Positions 13,995 to 27,300 of a stretch of DNA of 64,000 nucleotides are shown in pieces. Below the pieces are notes generated by a model, which saw only the letters and a program-made list of their open reading frames with translations, was not told the DNA's origin and made no database searches. The stretch comes from Capitulum mitella. Its lineage: Eukaryota; Arthropoda; Thecostraca; Pollicipedomorpha; Pollicipedidae. Each line of letters starts with the position of its first letter. The first letter of the stretch is position 1. The position numbers were made by a program, and so were the translations under genes. The stretch is from NCBI GenBank assembly GCA_030062745.1, contig CP099840.1, forward strand, positions 17,535,718 to 17,599,717. Direction: 5' to 3'.

Positions 13995-16900
13995 GTTTGT
14001 AAATGAATTCCAAAGACAGTCTGCTGTGTATCTGTAATGACAGCACCACCACCGGCCAACTCATAAAGAAAACATTTCCTTCCGCTGTGCTGTTCACGCT
14101 GTTCCCTGGTTTGTTGTAAAGCAGCCATTCGTGCGGCCGCTGGTGGAATTATCTATACTCGCCAATCGATTCGTATCACACTGGAAAGTTTGCGGTTTGA
14201 CCAACTCGAAGCGCTCTTTCTGCTTTTGTATTTAGTGTCTAAAGATCGGCTGTTGTCATATTTGCTAGCGTTTTTTCACCGATGCCTAACCATGCACCTT
14301 TTTCACAGTGAATGCTGCACGCCGGAAATCCGGAACTGCTTTTCAAACGTCCCGCTCAGGCGTACTACGCCCATTTCCCCGTCACCCGAGCGGCCGTAGT
14401 AACCAGGAAGAGACCGAAATGCCAACGGTCGCCGGTTGAAACAGTGTCCGGCCGGGCCGTTTTTTTGTCGGCTGAAGTGAGATGGGTGGGCCACTGTCGC
14501 CCCTAGTTAAGGTCTGGCGTCGATTTTCAAACTTGGCCGCTGAGCCGAAAATGTGTGACTGTCATACAAATAAAACAGGTTTCCCTCTGCTGAGGTGAAC
14601 GAACGCGCCGACGCAGAGGGCGAGATAAATCTCTGTAGACGGCGGGCCACTTGGGCTCCGACGTCTCGCCAGCTGGATCACTTCGCACAACGTGGTCCGA
14701 GTGCAAGACTTCTCTGTGCGGACACGGTTTGGGTAATACCAGGATTAAATGACCACGAATTCGGAAACGAAACAGTCGAACACAACTTCCAGCTTCCACT
14801 TAAGGACAGCTTCCGCTTAGACCGATGGCAAACCAAACCACATTTCATCACAGGGTTTTTGGACGGCTCCCGTGGCTTGAACAGTTCTTACTCGTGATCT
14901 CGGGAAAGTTCAGAAGAAAGCTGGTCGCAGTGTTGCATATATACGCAGTGTCCGCAATGTTCGCACCGGTTTTGTAGAACATCTAGGCCGTTAAAATATC
15001 CCCATATCGCCGATTCGGGAAACTGTAGGGACAATATCTAAAAAACCGTTAGTGGGATCGAGTTACAAAATCGAAGAAATAAATTCAGAGCACCAGGTAA
15101 CTCCACGGAAAAATTTGTGTCAAAATCTGAGATATGGTGTTATACCCCGGTCGATCTGCGGTCCCATGTACGTGACGCCTGGCTGAAATCACAATTTTCG
15201 GGGCTGGAACGCCAGGATCGTACTAAGGTAGCCCTCTCAGTCCATTTAGTGCATCTGGCAGTCGTCAACTTGCATCTTGCATCCCTTGAGCGGTCCATAT
15301 GTGTGATATTTTTAAAGTATATTGCTGCTGTGCACATAACATATCTCAGCTTACCACATGGCCTTACTACAGGATCGGTAGGTCCTGTCGCTTATCAAAT
15401 GCCCCTCATGACGTCAGCTTCATGTCCAGCATGCATCGGCTAGGGCTTAGATCTACGTACCATCAATGGTGCGTTTATTTTTGCCACTGCCGCCCTTTTT
15501 ATGCCCGTCAGTCGCTGATCCCACCGACGAAAGCATATCAAGCTGTGCCAAAATATTTGGGTTTTAATAATAGCAAACCCATTAGACTCGCATCTAATCC
15601 AAAAGAAAGTTAACCAGTCCGCTTTATGCCTCCTGCAGCCACTGGTCGAACCTTTTCTTAGTACCGGATTTTAACTGAGAAACGTCTACCTTGTTAAGAT
15701 CTTCACAAATCTTTCTTCACTCGTGGAAGCCGACAGGGTCGGCTGATGACGTTTTATTTCTCGGTCAGCGTGCCGCCACAGCCAACGTGACAACCGGAAC
15801 CCAGACGTGTCCCTTTGCCACTTATGCATGCGAAAAGTCTGCAGTCTGTGATATCCGTTGCGCTAACAAATGCTTCCTTTCCTTCGCCCGCTCCGCCTCG
15901 ACCTTCAGTATTGGTTTGTTCTCGTTGTGTTCGCTGTCTATTTTGCATTGATATATGTAGTTTCTTTTATTATTTTCACACTCATACACTCCTGCTATTT
16001 TGTAACAATGACCAAATGGCAAACAACAAATTGCCTATCTTCATTGTAGAAAAAGTTGGGACTGCGACCCTTTGTTTGAAAGTTGGCGGGACTGAAGCCC
16101 TCCATGGCTCCCACGGCCCTGGCTAGGCATCACTGACATATGTGCATTGTTAACCGAAATCATAAATCAGAACAAATAAACTAGAAGCTTGATGTGACCA
16201 TGAAAGAGGTTCCTATCAGACTGATTTACCGATTGGCATACCCATCACATTCCTTCTTTTGTTGCCAATAACTTGTTTTGATTGGTTTAGTCTGGCAATC
16301 ACTTTGTAACCTGTGAATGCTAAATAATATTTTGGATGATTTTGAAAAAGAATGAGGTGGCTGTAATACATGCTTTCATATATTATCGAACCAAAATAAA
16401 CTGAATGCGAAAATACTGCAAAAGTATGGGAAAACCTAACCTGGTCCAAGCTCCTGAGATACTGAGCGAAAATGGAAGCTGCAACAACATGCTTTCTCGG
16501 CGGGGGGAAGGGAGGTGACTGAAGTTAAGTGCCAGTGTAGTGTGTTAGTGTTACTGATTGTTTGTGTTATAGTTACTGTGTTAGTGTTATAGTTACTCAT
16601 TCCTCGTACAACGGAATGAAAAGGATAGGTATTAGATACAAGAACAGCTTTGACACTCATTGTGTGTCATTGTGTCACAGCTGTGATGTCAGTATATCAA
16701 TATGGTGAAAGCTCTGCGTTTCCAGAGACTTTGGACATTTCTCTAAAAAAGCATTTTCGCTTCTTTTTAATATACCTGATGCAATTCAGGCTTGCTTCAC
16801 TAGTATGTCTCTGTCAATGCAAATTGAGCATGGAAGGTGAAATACGTCGAGCAATGGACTCGATGTCTTTATGGTTTTCGGGTATTTAGTCATCCCTTGT

Positions 16901-18725
16901 GCATACCATTTTGTCTATTGCGGTCCACTGGGCTCTTTCTGGAACCAATTACTTTCCTTTATTCCACTTCTGCACCTTCCACGAGCTAATGTTCTTGTCC
17001 TGATCCTAGCTCGCCCCATCCTTTTCGCACCAGCGAACAGAAGCGAAAAGTTAAACTAATGAGTTCGAACTGTATTTTATAAGTACATATCCGTTTGGTC
17101 TGGGAAGGCTGAAGTTCGAGTATTAATGTTGCGGAATTCGGCGTCACATAAAGTAGCAAATGTCGTCTGTAGTAACGAGAATGCGAGCAATAACGCGCAT
17201 ATTTTCTAACCCCATTTCCCATGCTTTTTGCGGGCTTTGCAAATCTATTCTGAAAGCACGCATGCGAGTCATTTGTTTGTTTATTGAGGGTAAACACCAA
17301 CAGACAACCTATCCAATCACTGTCGCAGTCAACACATAAGAAGCCTTGTCATATTTTTCGTCAAGGTTACACACACCATACATATATGTTACATACACGC
17401 GCGATGCAATATACAACGAAGAGACTCACTCACGCATCAGGTCACATATAGACAGAAACCTGAGGGTTTTAAAAACATCTGCGTGTTGGATTTGTAAGAA
17501 CACAAGGGGAATGGTCCGAACGGAACGAAGTCAGCCGTTCTTTTCAAATTTAGGTAAGTGTATGGCAGTCCTCCGCGCATGATTTCGTCTCAACACTACA
17601 TCTGTTATTTCTCTTCTTGTTACTGTCGTTCTTTTGTGCGACTATCCGCCTTATGCAGTTTTCTTAAAACTAGCATACCGATATTTTTTTTGCTGACAGG
17701 ACCCAGTGTGCTAGTAAGAACTTTGTGTTTGAAACCATTAAAAATTAAACACCGACATGTACGTGTGGTGAGGAATTCGGGTAAGCATATTTAATGGTGA
17801 AATAATCATTCAGCGTTGGACATCCTGCAGAAAACAATTTTCTTCAGTTTCTTCCCCATATTTCATGCTGAATTTTCCACTCTTCTCACGGAAAAAGCGG
17901 CCCGGTCACGGTCGGCCGGTCAGGAGCCACGGCCAGCCGGGCGCCGTGGTGTCGTGATCTTGCTTCACATCTTTGGCCGCAACTTTTTGCGCACTTCTCC
18001 GCACCTGATCCTTTTCAGGCCAGTTTGTTAATGACCCAAGGAGAAAGTCAGAGGTGGAATTCGCGCGGTCAATGGTAACCCTTGTTTTGTAGCTCTATGC
18101 GATATTAAGCGTAAAGAAGTACCTAGAAGGCACAAAAGCACTTAAGCACTGCTCCACATATGAGCGGATTCTAAAGCCGAGGTGGTGTTCTTTTTAACAC
18201 AGTCTTGGAGAAGACACGTCAAGCTTTATTTCGACTTCCAGTTCATTTATATTTTATGCTGGTTTCTCGACAAGGAAAGTTTCATTCAAGATAGGGTAGT
18301 GTGGGCAGTTATGAATTTACGAGGTGACGCGCTACAGAAAAGGCCATCCAGGAAATTGTGTATAATGCTGACCATCGAAGTCGAATCAGGACCCGGAAAC
18401 ATCCGTCATCGGCGGCGACACGTGGGCTTCGTATACCGGAGCTGCACAGAGCGTCACTTCTGCGCACACAAGCTCGGCCCATGCGTAGAGCGTGCAGTGT
18501 GCGGCCAGCGGGCGACGGCCTCGATCGACAGGGCCCTGGTGCTGTCGCTGAGGAATCTGGCGGAGAGTTATTACCACCCGGCTTAGTGCGGCACGCCGTG
18601 GGACGCCGTAAACTGCAAACTGTAAACTGCAAACGTAAAGCAGTTGTCCGAGCCAGCTCGGTCCTGCCCGGACTAGGGCGGCGCCCATGACAGGCGCGCA
18701 AACCGCAGCCTTACAGGCCTGACGG
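13995..18725. other. Intergenic sequence, no gene recognised
   Basis: Ordinary mixed sequence. A short GTTA/GTGTTA-rich patch lies near 16540-16600, and a GC-rich patch at 18380-18700 has overlapping open frames on both strands. None shows a domain or a series of exons. Confidence 0.45.
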
Positions 18726-19062
18726 CAGTGCCGCCACCGCCGGCAGAGCGCCGCTGCTGCCAGCAGAGCGCCGCCGCTACTTTCAACAGCGCGCCGCCAC
18801 TGCCGGCACGGCGCCGTTGCTGTTAACAGAGCGCCGTTACTGTCAGCAGAACGCCGCTGCTTTCAACAGAGCACCACCACTGTTGGCAGAGCGCCGCTAA
18901 TGTCAACAGAGCGCCGCCACTCCAGCAGAGCGCCGTCACTGTCGGCAGAGTGCCACTTCTGTCAACAGAACGCCGCCACTGTCGGCAGAACGCCGCTACT
19001 TTTAACAGAGCGCCGTCACTGTCGGCAGAGCGCCGCTACTGTCGGCAGAGCGCGGCTGCCTT
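18726..19062. repeat. Minisatellite, 21-bp unit
   Basis: Degenerate units of the type gcgccgccactgtcggcagag repeat for about 335 bp. The period is seven codons, so open frames run through it without meaning. Confidence 0.85.
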
Positions 19063-20242
19063 GTGGAGTCTGTTTGCAGATTACTCGTCGGGTTTGTCCT
19101 GCCAGGATTTGCCACGTGCTGAAACTCCAATATCGGGTTACGGCTGATGAAGGTTGGAGAATGCTCCATCACGGCTCCTATGGCTGTTAAGTTTTTGAAA
19201 TGCGAAAAACGGTGAAAATTGGTGGCAACATATACCCCCTTAACTCAGACAATCGCCTTATGTTCATGTCCACTGGAAGATGTGCTTGGTTGTTTATTTG
19301 TCCGTTAATCTTGACATCGATTGACATATGAGACGAAATTTCACAGCAATGTTTGACGTCAGAGATGTCAAGAACTGTTGTTTGTTGTGGTCGCTTGTGT
19401 AATGTTTTGTGAAAAACCTTGCATTTGCATAACTTTTTAGATGACTCTTGTCACTCCCGATCACTCTTGTCGCTTTTACCGCATGTTACGCAGATATTCC
19501 AACCGCAAATCATTCATTTTTTTCACATCTTCCCCACTTCCTCTGCGGAGCACTGACACTCACTGAGAGGTGAGTGTTCATTTGAGGGTCTGTTCACATG
19601 TCCATATGAGGATCTGTTAGGTTCGCGGTCTAGACATTTTCATACGCAGTCGATAGACTGTTTGGCGCATCCATCGCCGCTGGCTCCCCCGCCGTTCGTC
19701 GGGGGGAGGCCGGGAGCCAGGACTGAAGCACAGCCAGGATCAGGGGTAAACCAGGGAAAACCAGGACACGTTAACCTGCAACAGCGGCTGGAGCTGCACC
19801 CCCACATCGCTCGGACAGGTCCGACTGCCTGACGGAGTAGCACTCACCATCCCGGTCGCCGGCGACAGTCAGCAAAGTGGCTCGACCATTGCAAGTCTCA
19901 ACAAAACGTTAATGTCTGATGTTGTTACCCCGTGAGTTAGCCAGTGGTTTCTCATTGGGTGGTACTCTCCGGTTGCCGAGGGTGCGCTTCTCTCGCTGAG
20001 GTTGTTGAGGTTGGTTGGTTGATTGATGGTTGGTTGATTGATGACGTTGGTTGATCCTCGAGAGCTGAGGTTGCGCATACGGACTGTGTGACCATTTGCG
20101 ATTGTCATCAGATGGCGTGGATGCTGGGAGGCGACCTTTACACGCTGGGAGGTACCTGCAGGCTAAAACAGTCTAGTCTCAAGGAGCACCCAGTGGGCCG
20201 CTTGAGCGACGAAATGGATCCATGTAGAAATGAGTGAGAAGG
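19063..20242. other. Spacer, no gene recognised
   Basis: Mixed sequence with a doubled ggttgattgatg word near 20020-20045. I see no gene. Confidence 0.4.
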
Positions 20243-20360
20243 CGCTGCACCAGGCGACCCTGTCACCAGCTCACTGGCAGACCCTGCATCGGCCGACCCT
20301 GTCACCAGCGCACTGGCAGACCCTGCACCGGCCGACCCTGTCACCAGCTCACTGGTAGGC
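20243..20360. repeat. Short tandem array, 39-bp unit
   Basis: Two to three copies of a unit built from cagaccctgcaccgg and ccgaccctgtcaccag. Confidence 0.75.
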
Positions 20361-21204
20361 GTCAGAGACAGTCACTGCCGCCAAACTCTCAGACGGACCA
20401 GGATGAGAGGACAAACGAAAAACGAGATTTGCTCTCCCCTTCAAAAAAGGAAAACAGTGTGTGAGGCTGAAGGAAGAGCCCCGAGACTTGGCAGGCCCCT
20501 GCTCAGTTCCGCGTCAGTGCTGCTGTGCCCTGCAGTTTGACTGGGCGCCGAGCCGTAAGCCGAGCCCGCCGGGGCGACGCGTTCTCTCGCTGGTCGCCGT
20601 GCGAGTCACTGGGGCGGCGTCCGGCGGCCAGTCGTTGCGCGTCAACTCCAGCCTGCCCCGATACACGCGACCCACTTGGCGCCGTTCGGCCTGCCATCTG
20701 GTGGCCGGCCGTGGCGCCTGTCGGAAACAGCCGCACGGCCACCAATAAATGAGGGCGGATTGTACGCCGCTGACGTAATGGGGCCGCGGCTGGTCGGCCG
20801 GCGATGGCTAAGGGTCGGCAGAGCTGAACCGAGATGAGCCGGGTAGTCGGACGGTCGCCGAATCAGTGTCACTTGTTCTACTGAAGCAGGTTTCGTCGAA
20901 ATCTGACAGACCGTCGATCCCTGCTAAATCCCTGCTGAATCCTGCTGCACGCCTGCTGACGTCCGGCCCGTTGGCTGAGAACCGGAGCAGTCGCAGCCTG
21001 GATTAACAGCGCCAGGGAATGCGGTAGCCAGGACCTGGCAAACCACACTCAGCGAAGCACACAGGAACGTGCTTCTTAGGAACTTCAAACTTCTTTTCAA
21101 AGTTCTTCTTCTCAGGAACTTCAACTCGGTGGAAGACGATGAAGTGTTAGAGCCCGTTTAATAAAATGCCGGCATGACAGGCGATAGGCTAAGGGATTTC
21201 GATT
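20361..21204. other. GC-rich spacer, no gene recognised
   Basis: The CpG-rich section 20500-20830 is open in several frames on both strands, as expected from composition. No conserved motif was seen. Confidence 0.4.
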
Positions 21205-21600
21205 TCTGTAAAGGATTGGGGGAGGCCGAGCTGAGGGCGCGACAATCTTACCTCCCCCAAATGTGGACTTCTGAACGGATTCAGCCTACATTATTTCGAC
21301 GGAATAAAGTATTACGTATTAAAGTATTAAAGTATTCGACGGAATAAGAGCGGAAATTTATAAATTTTTGCTACTATTTATCACATAAAAATTGCATTTA
21401 TCCCCAATATGTAGGTATATATATGGATAGAAGATAGAAAGATAGATACATACATCGCTTAAGACTATTCTTCACTTTTTGCCTATCTTTTATCCATTCC
21501 GACCGTCCTTTTCGTTACTGTTACTCATTTCCCTTTAAAACCGACAGAAAATTTTGGGGGCCCAAATCAACATTGGGTGGGCCAGGGCCCTCTCAAAAGA
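21205..21600 (+). repeat. Dispersed repeat, copy 1 (second copy near 25185)
   Basis: Two blocks match 25185-25700 in the same order. The first is around caaatgtggacttct (21258) against caaatgtgggcttct. The second is around gcagaa/gacagaa...ttgggggcccaaat (21543) against attgggagccaaaat. The middle portions differ, with an AT microsatellite only in the second copy. The element type is unknown. Confidence 0.5.
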
Positions 21601-21896
21601 ATACAGATCGACAACCTTGCTGGTGCCACTGCTTCTCACTGTTTAGCAGGGACCTTTTTAGGAGTTATCCGTCACCAGTACGCTACAGTGGTCCGTGTCA
21701 TTCATTCTAGTCATCCGTGTGCTGCCGTCTCGTGCGTAGGCACTGTAATATCTTTCTCCATATCTTCCGTCTTGGAGGATATCAGCTAAATGAAAAAGAT
21801 GGTAGCACGTTCGACTCATCAAACCTTTCACATTGCGAGGACAACGGCTGTTAGACAACACGTCTGGCAGCACCGACGGTATTAGTGAGCTAGAGT

Positions 21897-21928
<32 letters not shown>

Positions 21929-23715
21929 CAGACGCATTGACGAGCTGCAGCTGCTCAGACGCGGAGGTAACCGCCGGTCAGCGTGCAGCGCCGGCTCGAC
22001 GCGACCCCTCGGGCGGGCACCGTCTCCGCAGCCGAGCACCGTCTAATTAAAGAGGCCATTGCCGGCGATGTGGACCGCTACACGGCAATCGAAGCGCATC
22101 ATTCAGCCCCGGGATCCAGACCAACGGACGCTGGCACGCACACAGACATACGGTGGCCGCCCGGAGAGCGCTGCACGTGGCGGCCAGCCTGGAGCGGACT
22201 GTAGCGCCCAACCCCAGCACGGAAATACGCCGAGCCGGGCCGTGAGGATAGGTGTTGCCCGCTCGCTTGTAGAGACACAACACAAAAAAACAACTTCGCA
22301 TAGTCAAGAAGATCTGCTGTGTGTCAGGAAATCTGACTATTTGACATGACATTACGGATACGCTTCCATGCGGGGGTGGGAAACGATTCAGCCCCTGCCA
22401 GTGGCTATTCAGATACCGAGGCCAAACCGTTCGAACTGTCGCACTCAGAGCTGGTGAACTTCCCTGAGTGTCGTTTTTACACATTACATGGAAAATTAAA
22501 CATCTCGCTTTGAACGGGCGCGACTCCAGGATACGTTCCTGGGACGCATGTCGAGCCATTTTGCGGCCATTTGATTGATTGCGGCTGGTTTAAATACCAG
22601 TACTGTAAGTCAATATTTGGCAATATCCGCATGGTTTTCATAGTGTTTGGAGACTGTCAAGGGCAGATGTAGGCGACATCACAAGGGGCAACGTAACGCC
22701 ATGTGTAAGTGGGATCTGCATACTGAAAACCAGGTGTGCCTTGATAAATGACCATTTTTACACACAACATTGATAGAAAGGATCTGGGCTGCGGCGAGGA
22801 CAATAAATAAGGATGAAGAACGGAGGCAGTTGCCTTTATTTGGGAGGTTCAGACTTCGATCCGCCGTTAACGGGTGGGCAGTAAAATTTCGCAAAGAATT
22901 CAAATGCGCATAGACAGCCATGCATTACCATATCACATACCAAAACTGCAGATGGTGGAGGTGAACACTCGCACTCAACATATTCATTCAGTGCACACAG
23001 GCCAGGGCTCCCGCACGTGCGGGGTGTCGCACGCACCGTGTCACCCCTTACAGCATTCTTTTGGGCTCTTCCAAGTTCAGAGACTTGACGCTCTGACGGA
23101 TCCTTCTCTTCAGATGTTCGTCTGACGTTGCGTCCTCAGCCTCCTGCGTACATAGCCATAGCTTATACATTCTCAATAGCGCTCAGCCGGGACCATCACG
23201 GAGGATTTCGTTCGTTGGGAACACATAATATCTCCTCCTCCGTCAGCAGCGGTTGCGTTTTTCGGGCGTAGTGACAGGAGTAGCTAGGTCCGGCTATAAG
23301 TAGTGGCAGGAGCAGCCAGGTCGGGCCAGTAGCCGGGTCCGGCCAGAAGTAGTAACAGGAGTAGCCATGTCCTTGCCAGAAGAGAACGTCCCTTCGCCTG
23401 TGCTTGGAGTTGATGAGGGGAATCAGCCTTTTTGTCACTCCCTCCTTGTGGTAAGTTTCGCCATCTAAGGGCACCGTATACTGTCGCAGAAAAACGGTTA
23501 TTACAAACTGAGCGGGCCGATGGCAAACCACATGATAATCTTTCTTGGAAAATTGTTCTTGGATAAGAAACGAACTTTCTGTGGGACATTTGCGAGGTCG
23601 CCAGATGTGTAGAAGCCTCCGATTTTCGGGGATGTTGTCTCCTTTGAAGGTAAAAAGTCACTCGTTGTGCATCACGACCTCTCGGCGGTCGGCGGCTGAC
23701 ATCAGGTGGCCGAAG
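21601..23715. other. Intergenic, includes (GA)n
   Basis: A (GA)n tract lies at 21903-21928. The stretch 22000-22560 is GC-richer and open in several frames, with no recognised protein. The section 23280-23400 has imperfect doubling of gtccggcc/agtagtaacaggagtagcc-like words. Confidence 0.45.
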
Positions 23716-25184
23716 GCGGCGGATTGGGGGGGGGGGAGGAGGGGCAGCTGCTCCCCATCCGAAAAGTTGGGGACAAACATATGATTCCCTCCTCCCAATC
23801 TTGTGCGGGGCCCCAAACTTGGGGAAGGGCCTCCAAAATGGAATAAAATAAGCGCGTTAGCGTACGTATTATATAAATGCAGACTTCACAGTCGCGACCA
23901 AAAGACCCCTGCCCCCCCCCAGAAACTCATTTACATACCTGGATTATTTCTGGGACCTGACCACCGGAACATAGACCCTTTATGTATTTGGGGTCCTTTG
24001 AAAGTCATGGACTCCAACGCGACTTCATAGCAGTTACAGGGCCCCCTGACTCCCAGTGGCCCTCGCAAACATTAGGTCCCTGGACCTGGCCGGAATCCGG
24101 ACTTTCATAAGGCCTCCAAATACACCGAGAACACCTGGTCAAAACCAAATACCTTCCAAATATGCAGAGGGCATTCCAAAGAGGGCCAGGGGCTCTCGGC
24201 GTGTCTGGGGGCCCTTTGAAATTCAGGGGCCCCAAATGGCCCCTAACAGCCACAGGATCGTCTGTCTTCCAATGGTCCCCCAAATACACAGAGGGCCCCT
24301 GACCAAGTCTGAAGACCTCCAGTTGTCTTGAGTTTTGAAGAGGGCTAGAGGCCCATAGTGAACCTGCGGACCCTTCGAGAACGACCGAAAACGACCCTTC
24401 GAAAGTCAGGGACTCCAGTGGATCTTGAGCAAGAACAGGAACCTCATTCTTGGGTACTTAAATACAAAAGGACCCCTTACCCTCTCCAGAACACCCCATA
24501 CATACCTAGAGGCTCTGGATCTGATCAGGGCTGCGGGCCTTTGGTGTGTCCAGGGTCTTTTGAGCCAGCGGCCCCAATGAGCTCCTAATAAGGAGGAGGG
24601 CTGAAATTCAGAAACTTTAGGAAATTGAAGAAACTCAGGACAGGGCCAAGGGCCCTTGGTATATCCACGGGCACTCCGAAAATCAAATTTAAATTCTGAA
24701 TTCAAAATTAAATTCTAAGGAGCAAGAAAATATGAAAACCTCCTTTTACACGTCCTGTATTCGTCATTGTTGAGTGGTTTTCTTCAAAATACTTGAAAGT
24801 GTGCAGCTTACAAATATTTTGATTGTTTGAACTGTTTGTGGCTTTTTAAATGACATCAAAATAGTACATGACCGTGTGGAAGTGCGTAATCTCCAAAAAA
24901 ACGCGACATTCCTTGAATATGCTTCCCCAAAACGGGTACTAGAACTGGCTCTAGAGGAGGCAAATTTCTGAAATTTCGTTACAACACTTGGGCGCCATGG
25001 CCGGGGATTTCCAACAAATATTGGGGGGGGGCGTCCACATATGATTCCTGTCCGCCTTTTTCAGTCATTGCCATAGGCCTAATGTCAGAATTCCTGAATA
25101 TTGAGGGGTATGGACCCCATCTTCCGGGATCGCCAGCCGTGCTAGGCGGGATGCACTGGGCTGGACTAGGAGTCTGGACCCCAG
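23716..25184. repeat. Degenerate gggcccc-type repetitive region
   Basis: Recurring words such as gggccc, caaatacac, aggggcc and cctttgaaa between about 23930 and 24680 suggest an old, strongly diverged tandem array with a unit of roughly 100-150 bp. No coding frame is convincing. Confidence 0.35.
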
Positions 25185-25300
25185 GGTTGTCGTTTTGTGT
25201 AAGCGATTGAGGGGGGGGGCGGGCCAGGATCCGACAGCCCCGCCTCCCTCCAAATGTGGGCTTCTCAACGAATTAAACCTACTTTATTTTGGCCGGCAAC

Positions 25301-25355
<55 letters not shown>

Positions 25356-25700
25356 GTTTATATATATGAGTAAAAAAAGGAGGAAAAATGAGGTGCTTCT
25401 GTTTTTACTGCACCTGCATTTTACATACATATGTTATTTACGGTTTTTTGCTCAGAAAACACTGGTGAGATCTGGGCACTACCAGGCCCACAGAAAACTA
25501 CACTCCTGATCACCATGCCTGCTTGGCCATAAAACATGTTACTGTTTCGTTCCTAAATGTTTTAGGTCATTTCATGTCGTACTCTATACTTTCTGGCTAT
25601 CTGTTGTCAATTGCAATAATGACATTTGTAATCATTGGCCATTTCTCATGTTAAAACTGGCAGAAGATATTGGGAGCCAAAATTAGCTTGGGAAAGTTAG
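25185..25700 (+). repeat. Dispersed repeat, copy 2, containing (TA)n
   Basis: It matches the copy near 21205 in two blocks. A (TA)n microsatellite (25303-25353) sits between them. See the entry for copy 1. Confidence 0.5.
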
Positions 25701-25865
25701 ACATCCAGCGAGAATAAGAAACTAAAAATATTATGTTAATATCATTTAATAGAATTGAGAGGCTTTCAAATGTTATTGGGGTTAGTTGGTTTAATTGTTT
25801 ACCCTACTACTTTACCGTGCTAAATAAAACGCCTGTAAGAAAGTTAGACATCCAGCGAGAATAAG
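25692..25865. repeat. Exact 26-27 bp direct repeat flanking about 120 bp
   Basis: The word gttagacatccagcgagaa and its neighbours (27 bp in total) occur at about 25692-25718 and again at about 25839-25865. Exact identity in otherwise diverged DNA suggests a recent duplication, or a long target-site duplication around the intervening segment. Confidence 0.7.
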
Positions 25866-27300
25866 CTAAAATAGGCTCCGCCTCACAATGAGAAACATTC
25901 CGCACGGCAGGGCCTATTTCAACATGTTATCTGGGGGGGGGACAATCCCCACCAGTGACCCCCAAATCCACTTCAGTACACAGCGAAATCCCCCCCCCCC
26001 CAGTGAAAACGTTGTGTTGCCAGCAGCCCTCTCCCGACCAGGTCTTTGACATCCTTCAGACAGAGACTGTGCCTAGCATACATGCATACTGAAGCAGCTA
26101 TTCGTGAATAAAAAGATGAAAGAGGAAAATGAGCGCACATGCGTTTTTTTTTTGAGAAAAACGTCGGACACGTTTCAGATTCCGTCACCCGGATCTGGCT
26201 GCCCTAGATAAGTACAGAGATAAGGGAAAGATAATAAATACCATATAATATAGAGGATAACCAAGAAGGTGTACTTAACAACAAGCACATAACAGGCTCT
26301 TCGTGCCTGTTAAGTGCTTGTGTTGAGCACAGATAAGTGCAAACATTAGAGAAAGTTAATATATAGGGTATAATATATACGATAAACGAGAAGGGCTATT
26401 CATGTTTGTGACGATTCTGCTGGATTCCGTTCTGACTGGTTCAATTTCCTGAACTGCTGCGATCGCAGGCAAGGTAAAACAGATAAATACGGATACATAT
26501 ACAGACATTCGCGCAAAAATACGGCAAATCCAGTTGGGGGGCCCATTAGATATAGAAGCGCCAGCCGACGGCCTTTCTCCGGCCCCCCCCCCATGAAACC
26601 CCCAGGACGCGACTCTTCTTGGTCCCGATGCACGCCACAAGGCGCATACGCCTTTCTCGGACGTACCGGCAGCGTTTTGGCCATTTCCCACGCCGCGCAT
26701 CTACAGCCCTTTGCGCGTCCGAATTTTTCACTCTTATCAACTTGCGGGCGAAAAGCCCACCAAACTGACCCCGGCACCGCCCCAGGACTGCATTACACAC
26801 TTCATTGCTAACAAACGGGTTCTGTTTGTTGCACCAAATGGCGGCAGTCTGATCTTCGCAAAATTTCCTCGCCAGCACTCCAGCATCGTTCGACGATCGC
26901 CCTGTGCGCTTCAGTCTGGCTACTGTTGAACGGTTCATCCAGCTGCTCAGTGTCGTTTTACAATCGCTCTGCGAGCTTCTATGTGGAAACAGACGGCCTT
27001 CGGCCGTTTGGTCTTCCCGTATGTCCGCACACTTCGCGCTCGGACGTACGTTCGCTTCGAGCACGCTGCGTCACGCTGTCTTTTTCAAATGCCATGTAAA
27101 AAGGCATAAAAGCATAATGCGCTTTAGTCAGAATCTTTTTCGACAGATATTATCAATGCAGTGCGCTGGGGTATGAAGCAGCCACTGCCACATCCCTGCT
27201 CTCTTTTCGCTTTCCCGGGTTGGACAGGTGCGAAATGTTTTTTTTTTTATTCCATCTACGTCAATTTTCGCCGCCCGTTTCCGCTAAGATCGCTCGCTTT
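25866..27300. other. Intergenic with hairpin and poly-C/poly-G runs
   Basis: Contains poly-G/poly-C runs near 25925 and 25990. An inverted repeat at 26282-26320 (caagcacataacaggc pairing with gcctgttaagtgcttg) lies between two similar 64-bp direct repeats (about 26206-26269 and 26331-26394). A 172-codon minus-strand frame at 26546-27064 matches no family I know. Confidence 0.45.

Noticed and set aside
21205-25700. The like-oriented repeat pair as the two ends of one retroelement
   Set aside because: Nothing retroelement-like lies between the copies and they differ in their middle part; two separate insertions fit better.
26546-27064. 172-codon minus-strand open frame
   Set aside because: No recognisable domain; the length is compatible with chance in moderately GC-rich DNA.
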